A stretch of 64,000 nucleotides of DNA from an uncultured Eubacterium sp. (GCA_910577295.1 CAJTLS010000003.1:98170-162169); one strand, 5' to 3'; positions 7,713 to 16,301 are shown, counted from the stretch's first letter. The notes: a model not told the origin generated them from the sequence alone. Translations and numbers: made by a program.

Positions 7713-8687
7713 TTAATTGACAAACCGTATCTGTTCCCCCTCTGGCAGAGGATAGCGGATGAGCTCCTCAGCATTCAATTCCTCTTTGTGCATATCAACG
7801 GCGCTAATCTGATGATTGTCATAAGTAGTATAATAATAAATTCCCTTTTGCGTGTTACAACACGAAGTGTAGAAGGTAATTTCGTATTCGTCCGGCTCTG
7901 TCTCGCAGCAGCCCCGCTGCTGTTCTACGGAATTAAGAATATGGAAGAACTGGTTGACACTCTCCTGTTCGCTTTCGCCGGAACGAGAATTCAATTTTAC
8001 AAACGCGGCTCGTATGAAGCGGGACTGGGAAGAGACATCACCCGGCAGGCCGATAGCGCCCATCCCGCGGCTGTATTCTTTTAAATCTAACGTGGTGGAA
8101 AAGGTGTCAGGCGGATTTTTTGCAGAGAGGTGGCGGAAATTATTGAGGGAAAACATCTGGATATCAAATGGTGGATTATTAGTTAAAATCCCCACCGGAT
8201 TATCATATATGTGAAGTCCCTCCTTGACCGCTTCCACGGTAATTGCCCCGCTGCTGTCTGCGATTATCCAGTGCAGTTGGGCAGGCGGTAAAGAATCGCG
8301 AAAGGAAATGTTCCAGATATTTATATTGGAAAGCGCCTGCTTTGCCTCTCTGACGGTGGCACAGCGGCTTAACAGCCACGGAATAAGTTCAAACGTGGCA
8401 ATATTATCTTTATCTTCTTTTTTCTCACTATAAACGGCATTGCCGACAAAGTTTAATCCGGCCATTCCCAACCCCTTTTCATTTACGGCGTCATAATACA
8501 AAGGGGTATTATCGCATACATACGCCATGCCAATTATGGCATATTGGGCCGTCTGTTTTCCTTTGTCACGAAAATCAAAAGAGTAATTTCTCGGGGTAAT
8601 GGCGATTTCGTGCCCATAAGAAAAATCATAATCCAGCGTTCGCCCAAAATAGAAATCTTTTGTTTTGTAAGTCGCAGCAGTACACAT
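7713..8687 (-). CDS. bsh: Conjugated bile salt hydrolase (choloylglycine hydrolase family, Ntn hydrolase)
   Basis: A 324-residue enzyme that removes glycine or taurine from conjugated bile acids. The start ATG at 8687 is fixed by the obligatory Met-Cys: after removal of Met1, Cys2 is the catalytic N-terminal nucleophile (MCTAATYKTKDFYFGRTLDY). Arg16, Asp19, Asn80 (GLNF), Asn171/172 (TNNPPFDIQ) and Arg224 fall at the spacing of the known BSH active-site residues. A GAGAGGAG site lies upstream. NPPFDIQMFSLNN is more typical of bile salt hydrolases than of penicillin V acylases, which are the alternative. It is monocistronic and divergent from the secreted DUF6273 protein. It supports a gut habitat. 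Confidence 0.88.
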   Translation of the reverse strand: MCTAATYKTKDFYFGRTLDYDFSYGHEIAITPRNYSFDFRDKGKQTAQYAIIGMAYVCDNTPLYYDAVNEKGLGMAGLNFVGNAVYSEKKEDKDNIATFELIPWLLSRCATVREAKQALSNINIWNISFRDSLPPAQLHWIIADSSGAITVEAVKEGLHIYDNPVGILTNNPPFDIQMFSLNNFRHLSAKNPPDTFSTTLDLKEYSRGMGAIGLPGDVSSQSRFIRAAFVKLNSRSGESEQESVNQFFHILNSVEQQRGCCETEPDEYEITFYTSCCNTQKGIYYYTTYDNHQISAVDMHKEELNAEELIRYPLPEGEQIRFVN

Positions 8688-8815
8688 CACAATTCTCCTC
8701 TCGCAAAAGACATTTGTTAGTTTGTCGGGAATAGGGTTAGTTTTTCCAAGAAAGGTTAGAATATGCAACAAGGTTATGACTTGGAGGTATCACAATACCC
8801 CATGTGCAGGCGTGG

Positions 8816-8844
8816 TTGATTTCTCTTGTTCTCCTGTTTATAAT
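8816..8844 (+). promoter_or_regulatory. Predicted promoter for the secreted DUF6273/LRR protein
   Basis: TTGATT (8816-8821) and TATAAT (8839-8844) with a 17-bp spacer, about 100 bp before the start at 8945. No LytTR box is present here. Confidence 0.6.
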
Positions 8845-8944
8845 TATCATAAAGAATACTTAAAATATACCCACGCGTACAGGCTGAAGAAAAATATGAA
8901 AAAATTCATACTTAAAAGAAAACATCAAGAGGAGGACTATGAAC

Positions 8945-10441
8945 ATGAAGACAACGAGTAAATACTCACTGGTGCTGCTTCTCATCATCGCTCTGCTGGT
9001 AGGCTTCCTGCCATTGACCGGAGCAACTCCGGTCAATGCAGTCAGTTATGGCCTGAATAATCCGAGGACGGATAATGAGAGAGTCACCACTTGGGACTGT
9101 ATATGGTTCGGGAACTACTGGCAGGAGGATACAAACGGGGATGGCATAGCAGACAAAAGTGATGACAAAACCCCCATCAAATGGCGGGTGCTGTCGGTAG
9201 AAAACGATGATGCATTTCTGGTGGCAGATAAAAATTTGGATTACCAGAGGTACAGTGATGCAGATACAGATATTACGTGGGAGACCTGCACAATGCGAAG
9301 TTGGCTGAACGGCTATGGGGCGGAAAAGAACAAAGATGGGAAAGACTACAGTGACAATAACTTTCTTGCTAATGCATTTTCGGCGGGTGAGCAATCGGCT
9401 ATACGGATTACAAATATAGCAAATAATGACAATCCTAAGTACGGAACAGCAGGTGGCAACGATACGATGGACAAAGTATATTTGCTGTCTGCGGACGAGG
9501 TGTCGAATCGGCAGTATGGGTTTATCTCTTCTTATGGCAGTGACAACGCAAGGATGGCAGTAAATACAGCTTACACAGCGGGTGGAGGAGAGTTTGGGGG
9601 AGAATATATGAGTAGCGCTGGAACCGCAGGCGATTGGTGGCTCCGGTCGCCAGGCATTGATAGGGGACTCGCTTCTTTTGTCTATGGCAATGGTTATGTC
9701 AATATAGATGGTAATTATGTCATCTACGATTATGCTTACGCTGTCCGTCCGGCGTTGCATTTAAATTTATCATCTGATTTAAGCTGGTCATATGCCGGCA
9801 GTGTGACCTCGGAGGGGGAAGAGATTCAGACAGCGCCTCCGACGCTAGACATTGCAGTCAGTCCGACCCCGACAGAACAGCCGAACAATACGACAGAAGA
9901 TACCAAACCAACGGAGAAGTCAAATATGCAAAATGGTCTGTTGAAAGGAACGGTACTGAAAGATAAGAAAAATAATGTATCTTACCGAGTACTTGCACAG
10001 GACAGGGTGGAATTTTACAAAGCTGACAATAAGGCAACAACAAAAATTGTTATTCCGTTCACTGTGTTAATGGATGGAGTGAAATTTAAAGTAACAAACA
10101 TATCGGACAATGCTTTTAATGGATGCAAAAAGCTAAAATCCGTAACCATAGGCAAGTTCGTTACTACAATCGGAAATAAAGCATTCGCTAAGTGTACATC
10201 ATTAAAGAAGATAGTGATTCCGTCAGGAGTAACTAAGATTGGAAAGAAAGCATTTTACGGGTGTAAAAGATTAAAATCCATAACTATTAAGACTAAAAAG
10301 CTAACAGGCAAATCGGTTGGAATACGGGCATTTAAGGGGATTCACAAGAAAGCAGTGATTAAAGCGCCTAAAAAACAAAAGAAAACATATACAAAGTGGT
10401 TGAAGAAGAAAGGGATAACGAAGAAAATGAAAATTAAGTAA
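8945..10441 (+). CDS. Secreted protein with DUF6273 domain and BspA-type leucine-rich repeats
   Basis: A 498-residue exported protein. A signal peptide covers about residues 1-31 (KYSLVLLLIIALLVGFLPL, cleavage near VNA). Residues about 40-285 resemble DUF6273, seen as IKWRVLSVEND early and WWLRSPG with AVRPALHLNL late. A Thr/Pro-rich linker (about 297-335) leads to LRR_5/BspA repeats (about 350-450) with units such as NAFNGCKKLKSVTI and KAFAKCTSLKKIVIP. The tail is very lysine-rich and could bind anionic wall polymers. ATG 8945 is preferred to 8939 because GGAGG at 8931-8935 is 9 bases away from it. Function is unknown; such proteins are common at the surface of gut Clostridia. Confidence 0.8.
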   Translation: MKTTSKYSLVLLLIIALLVGFLPLTGATPVNAVSYGLNNPRTDNERVTTWDCIWFGNYWQEDTNGDGIADKSDDKTPIKWRVLSVENDDAFLVADKNLDYQRYSDADTDITWETCTMRSWLNGYGAEKNKDGKDYSDNNFLANAFSAGEQSAIRITNIANNDNPKYGTAGGNDTMDKVYLLSADEVSNRQYGFISSYGSDNARMAVNTAYTAGGGEFGGEYMSSAGTAGDWWLRSPGIDRGLASFVYGNGYVNIDGNYVIYDYAYAVRPALHLNLSSDLSWSYAGSVTSEGEEIQTAPPTLDIAVSPTPTEQPNNTTEDTKPTEKSNMQNGLLKGTVLKDKKNNVSYRVLAQDRVEFYKADNKATTKIVIPFTVLMDGVKFKVTNISDNAFNGCKKLKSVTIGKFVTTIGNKAFAKCTSLKKIVIPSGVTKIGKKAFYGCKRLKSITIKTKKLTGKSVGIRAFKGIHKKAVIKAPKKQKKTYTKWLKKKGITKKMKIK

Positions 10442-10468
10442 GTAGTATATTTTTCGGGATATAGCAAA

Positions 10469-10495
10469 AGGGGCTGTCGGGGAATGACAGCCCCT
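10469..10495. terminator. Intrinsic terminator-like hairpin, usable on both strands
   Basis: Arms 10469-10478 (AGGGGCTGTC) and 10486-10495 are perfect complements with a 7-base loop. The plus strand lacks a U-run after it; the minus strand gives CCCCTTTTGC, so it may end the minus-strand RES operon as well as the plus-strand gene. The rest of 10442-10688 shows only a small hairpin (CCCTC...GAGGG near 10541) and no gene. Confidence 0.55.
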
Positions 10496-10688
10496 CTATG
10501 GGTATCACGTGGTATCATTTATTTTGCAGTCCAAATCCCCCTCTTAAGCAGAGGGCCTATTCTTGCACCTTATATAATACCTCAACCACGCAATATCGAT
10601 CTTATTGTTTGTTACAATTAGTGCATTTGAAGCAAAAGATTGTAGCGTTTTAAGGCAAGCTAAGAAATCACATAGTCAGGGTATATGT

Positions 10689-11780
10689 TCACATAATTAA
10701 ATGTTTTCTATAATCAATCGTATCAATTCCATACACTTCCGTATCTATACATTCAAACAAGTCCGGATCAAATAAAGCTAAATTATATCCAACACTATGC
10801 ATTACGCTTTTATATTCGATACCAGCATATTCCGCAACATCATCATGGATAATACTCTTAACAAAATCTGTAATATATTGAGTCGGAACATAATCCAAGG
10901 CACTGTCGCTCCTTCTCATGATTTTACTCATTTCATCATTTATCTTTTTTAAATGTTCTTTGTTAATCGCATATTCTAAACAATCCAATCCCTCTATAAA
11001 GGGACTAATTTGATTAATTTTCTTTAAATCAACAACAATTATATCTTTTTTCAATCTAAACTTTCCAACTGTTACATAATCATATGCACCAGCTCTCGCC
11101 TCATATATTGTAGTTTCAGCAGTATCCCCTAAATATAAACACCTAATCCCTCTTGCATTTGCTCTACCATCTGTAGTTTTTTCAATCGGCGGTGCCCCCA
11201 TTTCTTCAAGAGGAATCCCTTCTTCCGTCGAAATTCTGCACCGATAAAACATATCACCTGTCTTATAGGGTTTACGAATATATGAGCAAAATCGTTCCAA
11301 CAAATCTAAATCTACATAATGAGTATGAAAACGATTCTTTATTTTTAATGCCTTCACAAAATCATCCCAAGAATTTGTAGTTAAAAGAGAATGTTTTGAT
11401 AAATACTCTTGGTCATATAACTCCTGAATACCAACTGGTTGATCAAATAACTCTGCATTATATTCATACTTCTCTTTGCATATCGCAGTGATGATATTAT
11501 ATACATCTGCCTCGTCCTTTTTATTGAAAATGTTCCAGTTATTAATCAATTCACTCTTCAATAAACGAGTTTTCGATTTCGGATAGGAAGCAGGCAACAA
11601 AGAAGCCGGGGTGTATATGCTTATCAGTTCGTCAAACATCATACTTAGGTCTTCATACTTATCCGTATCATATATATGTGCACTTTTACATTTACACAGT
11701 GGACAATCTCCAATCTCTGCTTTGTTTCGAATAACAGAGATAACTTCTGTGTCGCAAAAACATCTTTCGCAAATAATCAT
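10689..11780 (-). CDS. RES-domain protein with N-terminal zinc-ribbon-like cysteines
   Basis: A 363-residue protein, last gene of a three-gene minus-strand cassette. The N-terminus has two Cys pairs (CERCFC at 4-9 and CPLCKC near 27), suggesting a zinc ribbon. Residues about 170-340 look like a RES domain: FYRCRIS, GRANARGIRCLYLGD and TTIYEARAG supply the Arg and Glu of the R-E-S triad. Known RES proteins act as NAD+-degrading toxins. This one is longer than classic RES toxins and has no adjacent Xre-type antitoxin. It starts 4 bp after the sce7725-like gene, with AAGGAG upstream. Family membership is fairly clear; toxicity is inference. Confidence 0.7.
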   Translation of the reverse strand: MIICERCFCDTEVISVIRNKAEIGDCPLCKCKSAHIYDTDKYEDLSMMFDELISIYTPASLLPASYPKSKTRLLKSELINNWNIFNKKDEADVYNIITAICKEKYEYNAELFDQPVGIQELYDQEYLSKHSLLTTNSWDDFVKALKIKNRFHTHYVDLDLLERFCSYIRKPYKTGDMFYRCRISTEEGIPLEEMGAPPIEKTTDGRANARGIRCLYLGDTAETTIYEARAGAYDYVTVGKFRLKKDIIVVDLKKINQISPFIEGLDCLEYAINKEHLKKINDEMSKIMRRSDSALDYVPTQYITDFVKSIIHDDVAEYAGIEYKSVMHSVGYNLALFDPDLFECIDTEVYGIDTIDYRKHLIM

Positions 11781-11784
11781 AAAG

Positions 11785-12708
11785 CTACTCCTTATCCAAA
11801 TATCTTCCTATCAACTCCAAATGATGCATAATAGATAATTTTTTCACTGTTCCCAAGCCCGGATAAGCCTCTCGGTTATATAAATGTTCAAACTCTTTCA
11901 TAGCCACAGTATCAAGCTGTCTTTCCCCATTCCATGCCACTAGTTTCGACAACGCCTCTTGAAACTTTCCGGCAGGGTCACTTATATCATCATTTGAATC
12001 GGACACAAAATGCTTTATACGCAAACTATCATTTGTGTCAAAATATACAATATGTATTGCAACTGCGTAAGGAGCAAAACCCGTTTCATTATATTCCTCA
12101 CCAACTACAGAATAATCAGCGAACCCTACATATCCATCTTCCAAATAGTACAAATGATCTTCTGAAAATGGTTCATCATCAATTTCTATATAATCATTAT
12201 TTCTATCTTGTTTATTAAACCGATCTGCCAAAAGTACTCTGTTTTTTCTTATCTTTCTCCTAAACCCACTTTCATCCGGTATTAGATTGTACTTAACATC
12301 TGTTTCTGCAAAGTATGCTTCATAAACAAAAATTGCATCTTTGTCATCGCAAATTGTCCCCATATTATCCGCATATCTTTCGATAAACTTCTCTGGTTTC
12401 GAATTTATGCTTAGTAAATTCATAAAAAGTATATTATTATTTTCCTTCAGCCTTGCAGAGAAACTTTCCTTTAATTTCTGATTTTTCTCCTCCCTAGCGT
12501 CACTATTAAAACTCCCCACCTTAGGATTTGTAATGATAGCTATCTTTTTATTATTCGCTCCATATACTTCTATAGTTTTGATAAGCGTAGAAGATAATTT
12601 TACAGGTTCAATAATTGGCGTAATTCTACTACTCAAAACACCTTTTTCTGCCAATTCTCGTAATGCAATTAATTCAAATTGTCGTCCTCTCAAATAAGGA
12701 AAATACAT
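11785..12708 (-). CDS. sce7725 family protein (possibly related to the Pfam Beta protein family)
   Basis: A 307-residue protein beginning MYFPYLRGRQFELIALREL, the characteristic opening of the sce7725 family. ATG 12708 is chosen because GGAGG lies 8 bases upstream and the family starts here; an in-frame ATG at 12723 would overlap the upstream gene. The stop of the sce7726-like gene is 1 bp before this ATG and the RES gene begins 4 bp after its stop, so the three are tightly coupled. The function of the family is not known to me. I recall, without being able to check, that it relates to a Pfam family named after a phage T4 Beta protein. Confidence 0.7.
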   Translation of the reverse strand: MYFPYLRGRQFELIALRELAEKGVLSSRITPIIEPVKLSSTLIKTIEVYGANNKKIAIITNPKVGSFNSDAREEKNQKLKESFSARLKENNNILFMNLLSINSKPEKFIERYADNMGTICDDKDAIFVYEAYFAETDVKYNLIPDESGFRRKIRKNRVLLADRFNKQDRNNDYIEIDDEPFSEDHLYYLEDGYVGFADYSVVGEEYNETGFAPYAVAIHIVYFDTNDSLRIKHFVSDSNDDISDPAGKFQEALSKLVAWNGERQLDTVAMKEFEHLYNREAYPGLGTVKKLSIMHHLELIGRYLDKE

Positions 12709-12709
12709 A

Positions 12710-13570
12710 CTACGCACCTCCATATTGACTTTCTAAAAACACTTCCAGTTTCTGATAATCATTATATGTTAATTCCATAAAATACGCCAAAAACTTTAAT
12801 TCATATGGAATCTTAACAAACGCCTCTTTCTCTAGTTGCATTCTCTTTTTTAATATTCTCAAAACAAGCAAATGTGACTCTTCTATCGTTATCTGTAAGA
12901 ACATTTTCTTACAAGCAGAATAATATTTAAATTGCGTAACTTCTGGTAAATAACCATATCGCTGAACAATTATATCTTCATATTCACTTTTTCTTAGTAA
13001 TTTAAAAATAACCTCCTTGTTTAAATCATTGGTGTATCTTTGCGGGTTTTGAACTGTACCCAACTTCCCGTTTTTTCGTAATACATAAATACCCACTGGC
13101 TTATCAATACTTTCCAGCATTTTCTGTAACTGTTGTAGATTTTTCTCATAAGTAACTATAGCTACATGGTCAAATGCCTTATAATAGTCATCTATCTGAG
13201 AATTTAGCCTATCTAAATTATCCAATTCCGTTTTTATTTCATATACAACAGCCTTTCCATTTATTAATACAAAATCCGCTTTAGATTTAGCAATCGCCAC
13301 TTCCGTTAAAGCAGTTGTCGTGTTAACACTGTGCACACCTAACAGCAACTTATTCAACAAAGTATTCTTATAAAAGTATTCGTTTCGATAATTATTTTTT
13401 AGTTCACAATAAATTTCGCTTATTAATTCCCGATTATTCTTTTGGTCCGCATCACTTGTATAACGTCTTACTACTGACGAATACACATTATCCACTTTTC
13501 CATCTATAAAGTGGCGGAGCATGTTGCGGGTAAATATTCTATTTAAATTACTCATTTTATTTGCTTCCAT
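12710..13570 (-). CDS. sce7726 family protein with PD-(D/E)XK nuclease-like core
   Basis: A 286-residue protein, first gene of the cassette. A nuclease-like motif is visible: Asp99 in KADFVLINGKAVVYEIKTE, followed by Glu111-Ile-Lys113, i.e. D-x11-ExK on adjacent strands as in PD-(D/E)XK enzymes. The N-terminal half is helical and charged. ATG 13570 is chosen since AAGGAGG lies 8 bases upstream; a GTG at 13579 falls inside that site. sce7726 and sce7725 proteins are known to occur as neighbours. Whether it cuts DNA is not shown. The cassette looks more A/T-rich than its flanks, suggesting acquisition. Confidence 0.7.
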   Translation of the reverse strand: MEANKMSNLNRIFTRNMLRHFIDGKVDNVYSSVVRRYTSDADQKNNRELISEIYCELKNNYRNEYFYKNTLLNKLLLGVHSVNTTTALTEVAIAKSKADFVLINGKAVVYEIKTELDNLDRLNSQIDDYYKAFDHVAIVTYEKNLQQLQKMLESIDKPVGIYVLRKNGKLGTVQNPQRYTNDLNKEVIFKLLRKSEYEDIIVQRYGYLPEVTQFKYYSACKKMFLQITIEESHLLVLRILKKRMQLEKEAFVKIPYELKFLAYFMELTYNDYQKLEVFLESQYGGA

Positions 13571-13603
13571 CAGCTCCACCTCCTTCCAGTGCTTGATTAT
13601 TTA

Positions 13604-13631
13604 ATTATACGATACCATACTTCTTTGTAAA
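13604..13631 (-). promoter_or_regulatory. Predicted promoter of the sce7726-sce7725-RES cassette
   Basis: On the minus strand TTTACA (13631-13626) and TATAAT (13609-13604) with a 16-bp spacer, about 35 bp before the first start codon. The cassette therefore seems to be its own transcription unit. Confidence 0.5.
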
Positions 13632-13678
13632 TTCAAATATGATTTTTCAAATCATTTCAGCATACTTTATTAAATTTA

Positions 13679-13999
13679 CTATACATCTGAAAACCTTCCC
13701 TTGCTTCTGTCCATGTAATATACATACCAAACACTGTCATATATTTGTACCCTTGTTTTTTCTGATACTTTGATTTTTGTTGCCGCCTGACTGAACTCAT
13801 AGTCACTATTGCCATCATCACCAGTACCTGCAAGTACCAGCTCACCAACTTCACAAGAATAGTGCTGTGGCTTAAGTTCCCTGCGGCTTTTTGCAATCTT
13901 GTTTTTCTCGTATTGTTTTACTACATAAATACCCCATAACTTGCAAGTAAGTAAAATGAATAAGCAGAATCCGATTGCAATAATGATTTCGTAATTCAT
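13679..13999 (-). CDS. Small membrane-anchored protein of unknown function
   Basis: A 106-residue protein. Residues about 4-27 form one membrane segment (IIIAIGFCLFILLTCKLWGIYVV), followed by a basic stretch and a soluble C-terminal part of about 65 residues with a possible small beta domain (VGELVLAGTGDD ... VQIYDSVWYVYYMD). I do not recognise the family. The start overlaps the stop of a 47-codon ORF upstream (ATGA), and GAGGAAAG precedes it. It lies upstream of, and in the same direction as, the sce7726 cassette but that has its own promoter. Confidence 0.55.
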   Translation of the reverse strand: MNYEIIIAIGFCLFILLTCKLWGIYVVKQYEKNKIAKSRRELKPQHYSCEVGELVLAGTGDDGNSDYEFSQAATKIKVSEKTRVQIYDSVWYVYYMDRSKGRFSDV

Positions 14000-14139
14000 A
14001 GGCTTTCCTCTGTTTCGTCTTCTTTTTTTATGTTTAATTTATGATCTCCGTATACAACATACAAAGGTGCAGCTACCAGTAATATGGAAAATAACTTTCC
14101 GCAAATATTTGTTGTAAAAGCTGGGTATGTGTTAATCAT
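13996..14139 (-). CDS. Possible 47-residue single-membrane-segment peptide
   Basis: An ORF of 47 codons whose TGA overlaps the ATG of the 106-residue membrane protein, suggesting translational coupling. The product has one hydrophobic segment (LFSILLVAAPLYVVY, about 17-30) and a charged tail (KKEDETEES). It begins about 16 bases after the predicted start site of a good minus-strand promoter. The ribosome-binding site is poor, so it may be a leader. No family is recognised. Confidence 0.42.
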   Translation of the reverse strand: MINTYPAFTTNICGKLFSILLVAAPLYVVYGDHKLNIKKEDETEESL

Positions 14140-14161
14140 TCCAATTCAATAAATAGTTACA

Positions 14162-14190
14162 ATTATAACGTTTTTGTCTAGTTTATGCAA
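14162..14190 (-). promoter_or_regulatory. Predicted promoter for the two small membrane ORFs
   Basis: On the minus strand TTGCAT (14190-14185), 17-bp spacer, TATAAT (14167-14162). The first downstream ATG is at 14139. Confidence 0.55.
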
Positions 14191-14256
14191 GGAATTTTTA
14201 TAGGTTACTGTATGCACGAATGCTTGCCCTGTTCCCGACTTGCAGGAATTAAATAT

Positions 14257-14303
14257 AACAGTATAAAACAGTTGACAACTGTTCTTGTCTGTTATATACT
14301 GTT
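14257..14303 (+). promoter_or_regulatory. Promoter with palindromic operator for the GntR-ABC operon
   Basis: TTGACA (14272-14277), 17-bp spacer, TATACT (14295-14300). A near-perfect palindrome, AACAGTTGACAACTGTT (14267-14283), covers the minus-35, and AACAGTATA (14257-14265) is the reverse complement of TATACTGTT at 14295-14303 over the minus-10. This fits autorepression by the GntR/YtrA-type regulator encoded next. Confidence 0.65.
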
Positions 14304-14355
14304 ATACAGAAAGAGAAAGCGCGCTCTTTACTATAAGAATTAGGGGAAAGGCAAT

Positions 14356-14727
14356 ATGCACATTATTGTAAACAATACATCCATGGTGCCCATTTATGAG
14401 CAGATTATGGAGCAGATTAAGGTTGGCATTGTGAGCGGTGAGCTGGTGGAAGATACGATGCTCCCTTCTGTGAGAGCACTGTCCAAGGAGTTAAAAATCA
14501 GTGCCCTTACAGTCAAAAAGGCCTATGATAATCTGGAGCAGGAGGGTTTTACCGTAACCGTTCATGGAAAGGGAACGTTCGTAGCTGCCGCCAATCCCGA
14601 GCGGATGAAAGAGGAATGGCAGAAAGAAGTAGAAAAGGATTTGGAGCAGACGATTGCCAAGGCGAGGCGGTGCGGCCTGACGGAGAAGGAAATCCGTGGT
14701 CTGTTTGAAATCCTTATGAGTGAATGA
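14356..14727 (+). CDS. GntR-family transcriptional regulator, YtrA subfamily
   Basis: A 123-residue regulator with a winged-helix GntR domain at about 8-75: PIYEQIMEQIKVGIVSGEL, MLPSVRALSKELKISALTVKKAYDNLEQEGF and the wing GKGTFVA. The short helical C-terminus (about 45 residues), with no ligand-binding domain, is typical of YtrA regulators, which repress neighbouring ABC transporter genes. It is followed directly by an ABC ATPase and permease, and preceded by a promoter covered by inverted repeats. Autoregulation is inferred. Confidence 0.85.
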   Translation: MHIIVNNTSMVPIYEQIMEQIKVGIVSGELVEDTMLPSVRALSKELKISALTVKKAYDNLEQEGFTVTVHGKGTFVAAANPERMKEEWQKEVEKDLEQTIAKARRCGLTEKEIRGLFEILMSE

Positions 14728-14765
14728 ACAATGGTGTTTACTGTGATTGGGAATGGAGGATAAGT

Positions 14766-15617
14766 ATGCTGAAAATAGAAAATCTAAGAAAGAGTTATGA
14801 TGATTTTACGCTGAATTGCAGCATGGAGGTCAGAAGCGGCTGTGTTACCGGTCTGATTGGCCGCAATGGGGCGGGAAAGAGTACGACTTTTAAGGCGGCG
14901 CTAAATCTCATTCATCCGGACGATGGTTCGATACAAATATTTGGCGCAGAGGTTTCCTCACTTTTGCCTGCTGACAGGGAGCGCTTGGGAGTAGTGTTAT
15001 CGGATTCCGGATTTAGCTCCTATCTGACAATTCGTGATATCGCCCATATTTTAAAGGCGATGTATAAGAAGTTCAATTTGCAGCAATTTACAGAGCAGTG
15101 CAAAAAGTATGAGCTGCCGCTGAACAAGAAGCTCAAAGATTTTTCAACCGGAATGAAAGCAAAATTAAAGATTCTCATTGCCCTGAGCCATGAGGCAGAT
15201 TTGTTGATTTTGGATGAGCCGACTGTGGGACTGGACGTTATCGCCCGTGAAGAAGTGCTCGGGTTGCTGCGGGCTTATATGGAAGAGGACGAGAGGCGTA
15301 CGATTCTCATTAGTTCTCATATCTCATCGGATTTAGAGGGATTTTGTGATGATTTTTACATGATAAACGAGGGTAGTATTGTGATGCATGAGGAGACAGA
15401 CCGTCTTCTTGACAATTATGCGCTGTTGAAAGTCAGTTTGCAGCAGTTTGAGCGGCTTGACAAGCGATATATAAAGAAATATGAGAAAGAGACTTACGGA
15501 TATCGGTGTCTGACCGATGAGAAACAATTTTATCTGGAAAATTATCCAGAGATTGTTGTTGAAAAAGGGAATATGGATGACTTGATGATACTTATGATTG
15601 GGGGAAGTGAATTATGA
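14766..15617 (+). CDS. ABC transporter ATP-binding protein
   Basis: A 283-residue ATPase with Walker A GLIGRNGAGKST (about 35-46), signature STGMKAKLKIL (near 133), Walker B LLILDEPTVGLD (about 150-161) and H-loop SSH. The C-terminal 70 residues are the variable tail seen in exporters of the antibiotic/lantibiotic or stress type. ATG 14766 has GGAGG upstream; an in-frame ATG at 14724 overlapping the regulator has none. It overlaps the permease gene by 4 bp and is part of the GntR-controlled operon. Substrate unknown. Confidence 0.87.
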   Translation: MLKIENLRKSYDDFTLNCSMEVRSGCVTGLIGRNGAGKSTTFKAALNLIHPDDGSIQIFGAEVSSLLPADRERLGVVLSDSGFSSYLTIRDIAHILKAMYKKFNLQQFTEQCKKYELPLNKKLKDFSTGMKAKLKILIALSHEADLLILDEPTVGLDVIAREEVLGLLRAYMEEDERRTILISSHISSDLEGFCDDFYMINEGSIVMHEETDRLLDNYALLKVSLQQFERLDKRYIKKYEKETYGYRCLTDEKQFYLENYPEIVVEKGNMDDLMILMIGGSEL

Positions 15618-16267
15618 AAGGATTGCTAATTAAAGATTTTCGATTATTACTACAGCAAAAATATTTTTTGCTCATTATGTTATTGGCTGCGATAGTTCTT
15701 AATTTTCAAATAGGTGAAGCGTTTGCCATTGGTTATCTGACTTCTGTCTGTTCTTTTTTTGCCATAAGCAGTGCAATCTATGATGAAAGCGAAAATGGAT
15801 ACCCGTTTCTTTTGACGCTTCCTGTAATGCGGGAAACATTTGTCAGGGAAAAGTACGTGTTCGCCGTCCTGTGCAACATTGGTACGTGGTTAATAGCCGT
15901 TCTTATGGCAGGCACATCAAAAATAATAAGTGAGGGCAGCTTTCCGGAGATAAAATTCCATTCTGGTATTGTTTTGGTGATTCCGCTCTTTCTTGTTTTT
16001 GCAGCCATCGTATTTCCGTTTCAGTTTAAGTTTGGCGCAGATAGGGGAAAATTCGTTTTTTTAATAGCGTTGGGTGTTATATTTCTAATTGGATATGTGG
16101 CTTCAAAGGTTTTTGCCGCTTTGGGGTTTGACTGGGAGAGGATGTTTGATTCGCTGTCTATATTGTGGGGTGGGATGACAGAGTTGCTTATTTTTGTTGC
16201 CTCGGCTGTGATAGTTCTCGTTTCCTGCGGCATAAGTGGTAACATTATGAAGAAAAGGGAATTTTAG
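15614..16267 (+). CDS. ABC-2 type transporter permease
   Basis: A 217-residue protein with about six membrane segments, beginning MKGLLIKDFRLLLQQKYFLL, the usual opening of ABC-2 membrane proteins. Segments are visible at about 17-30, 37-52, 88-102, 120-136, 145-165 and 190-207. It overlaps the ATPase gene by 4 bp and must form the exporter with it. It is short compared with drug-exporting permeases, fitting the YtrA-associated type. Substrate cannot be predicted. Confidence 0.82.
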   Translation: MKGLLIKDFRLLLQQKYFLLIMLLAAIVLNFQIGEAFAIGYLTSVCSFFAISSAIYDESENGYPFLLTLPVMRETFVREKYVFAVLCNIGTWLIAVLMAGTSKIISEGSFPEIKFHSGIVLVIPLFLVFAAIVFPFQFKFGADRGKFVFLIALGVIFLIGYVASKVFAALGFDWERMFDSLSILWGGMTELLIFVASAVIVLVSCGISGNIMKKREF

Positions 16268-16301
16268 AGGAGCAGGGATTATTACAAAGGGAGAATGACG
16301 A

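Noticed and set aside
7499..7720. 73-codon ORF across the tandem repeats
   Set aside because: Lacks a good ribosome-binding site, runs through the repeats and the terminator-like hairpin, and its composition follows the repeats.
8966..9760. 264-codon minus-strand ORF
   Set aside because: Antisense to the secreted DUF6273 protein, which has a signal peptide, ribosome-binding site and family motifs; the antisense product resembles nothing.
10520..10570. tRNA fragment or attachment site next to the A/T-rich block
   Set aside because: No T-loop sequence, cloverleaf or matching direct repeat at the other side of the block was found.
11750..11773. A further TGTCGCAAA box followed by TTTCGCAAA
   Set aside because: Spacing is not 21 bp, there is no promoter, and the bases encode the Cys-rich start of the RES protein.
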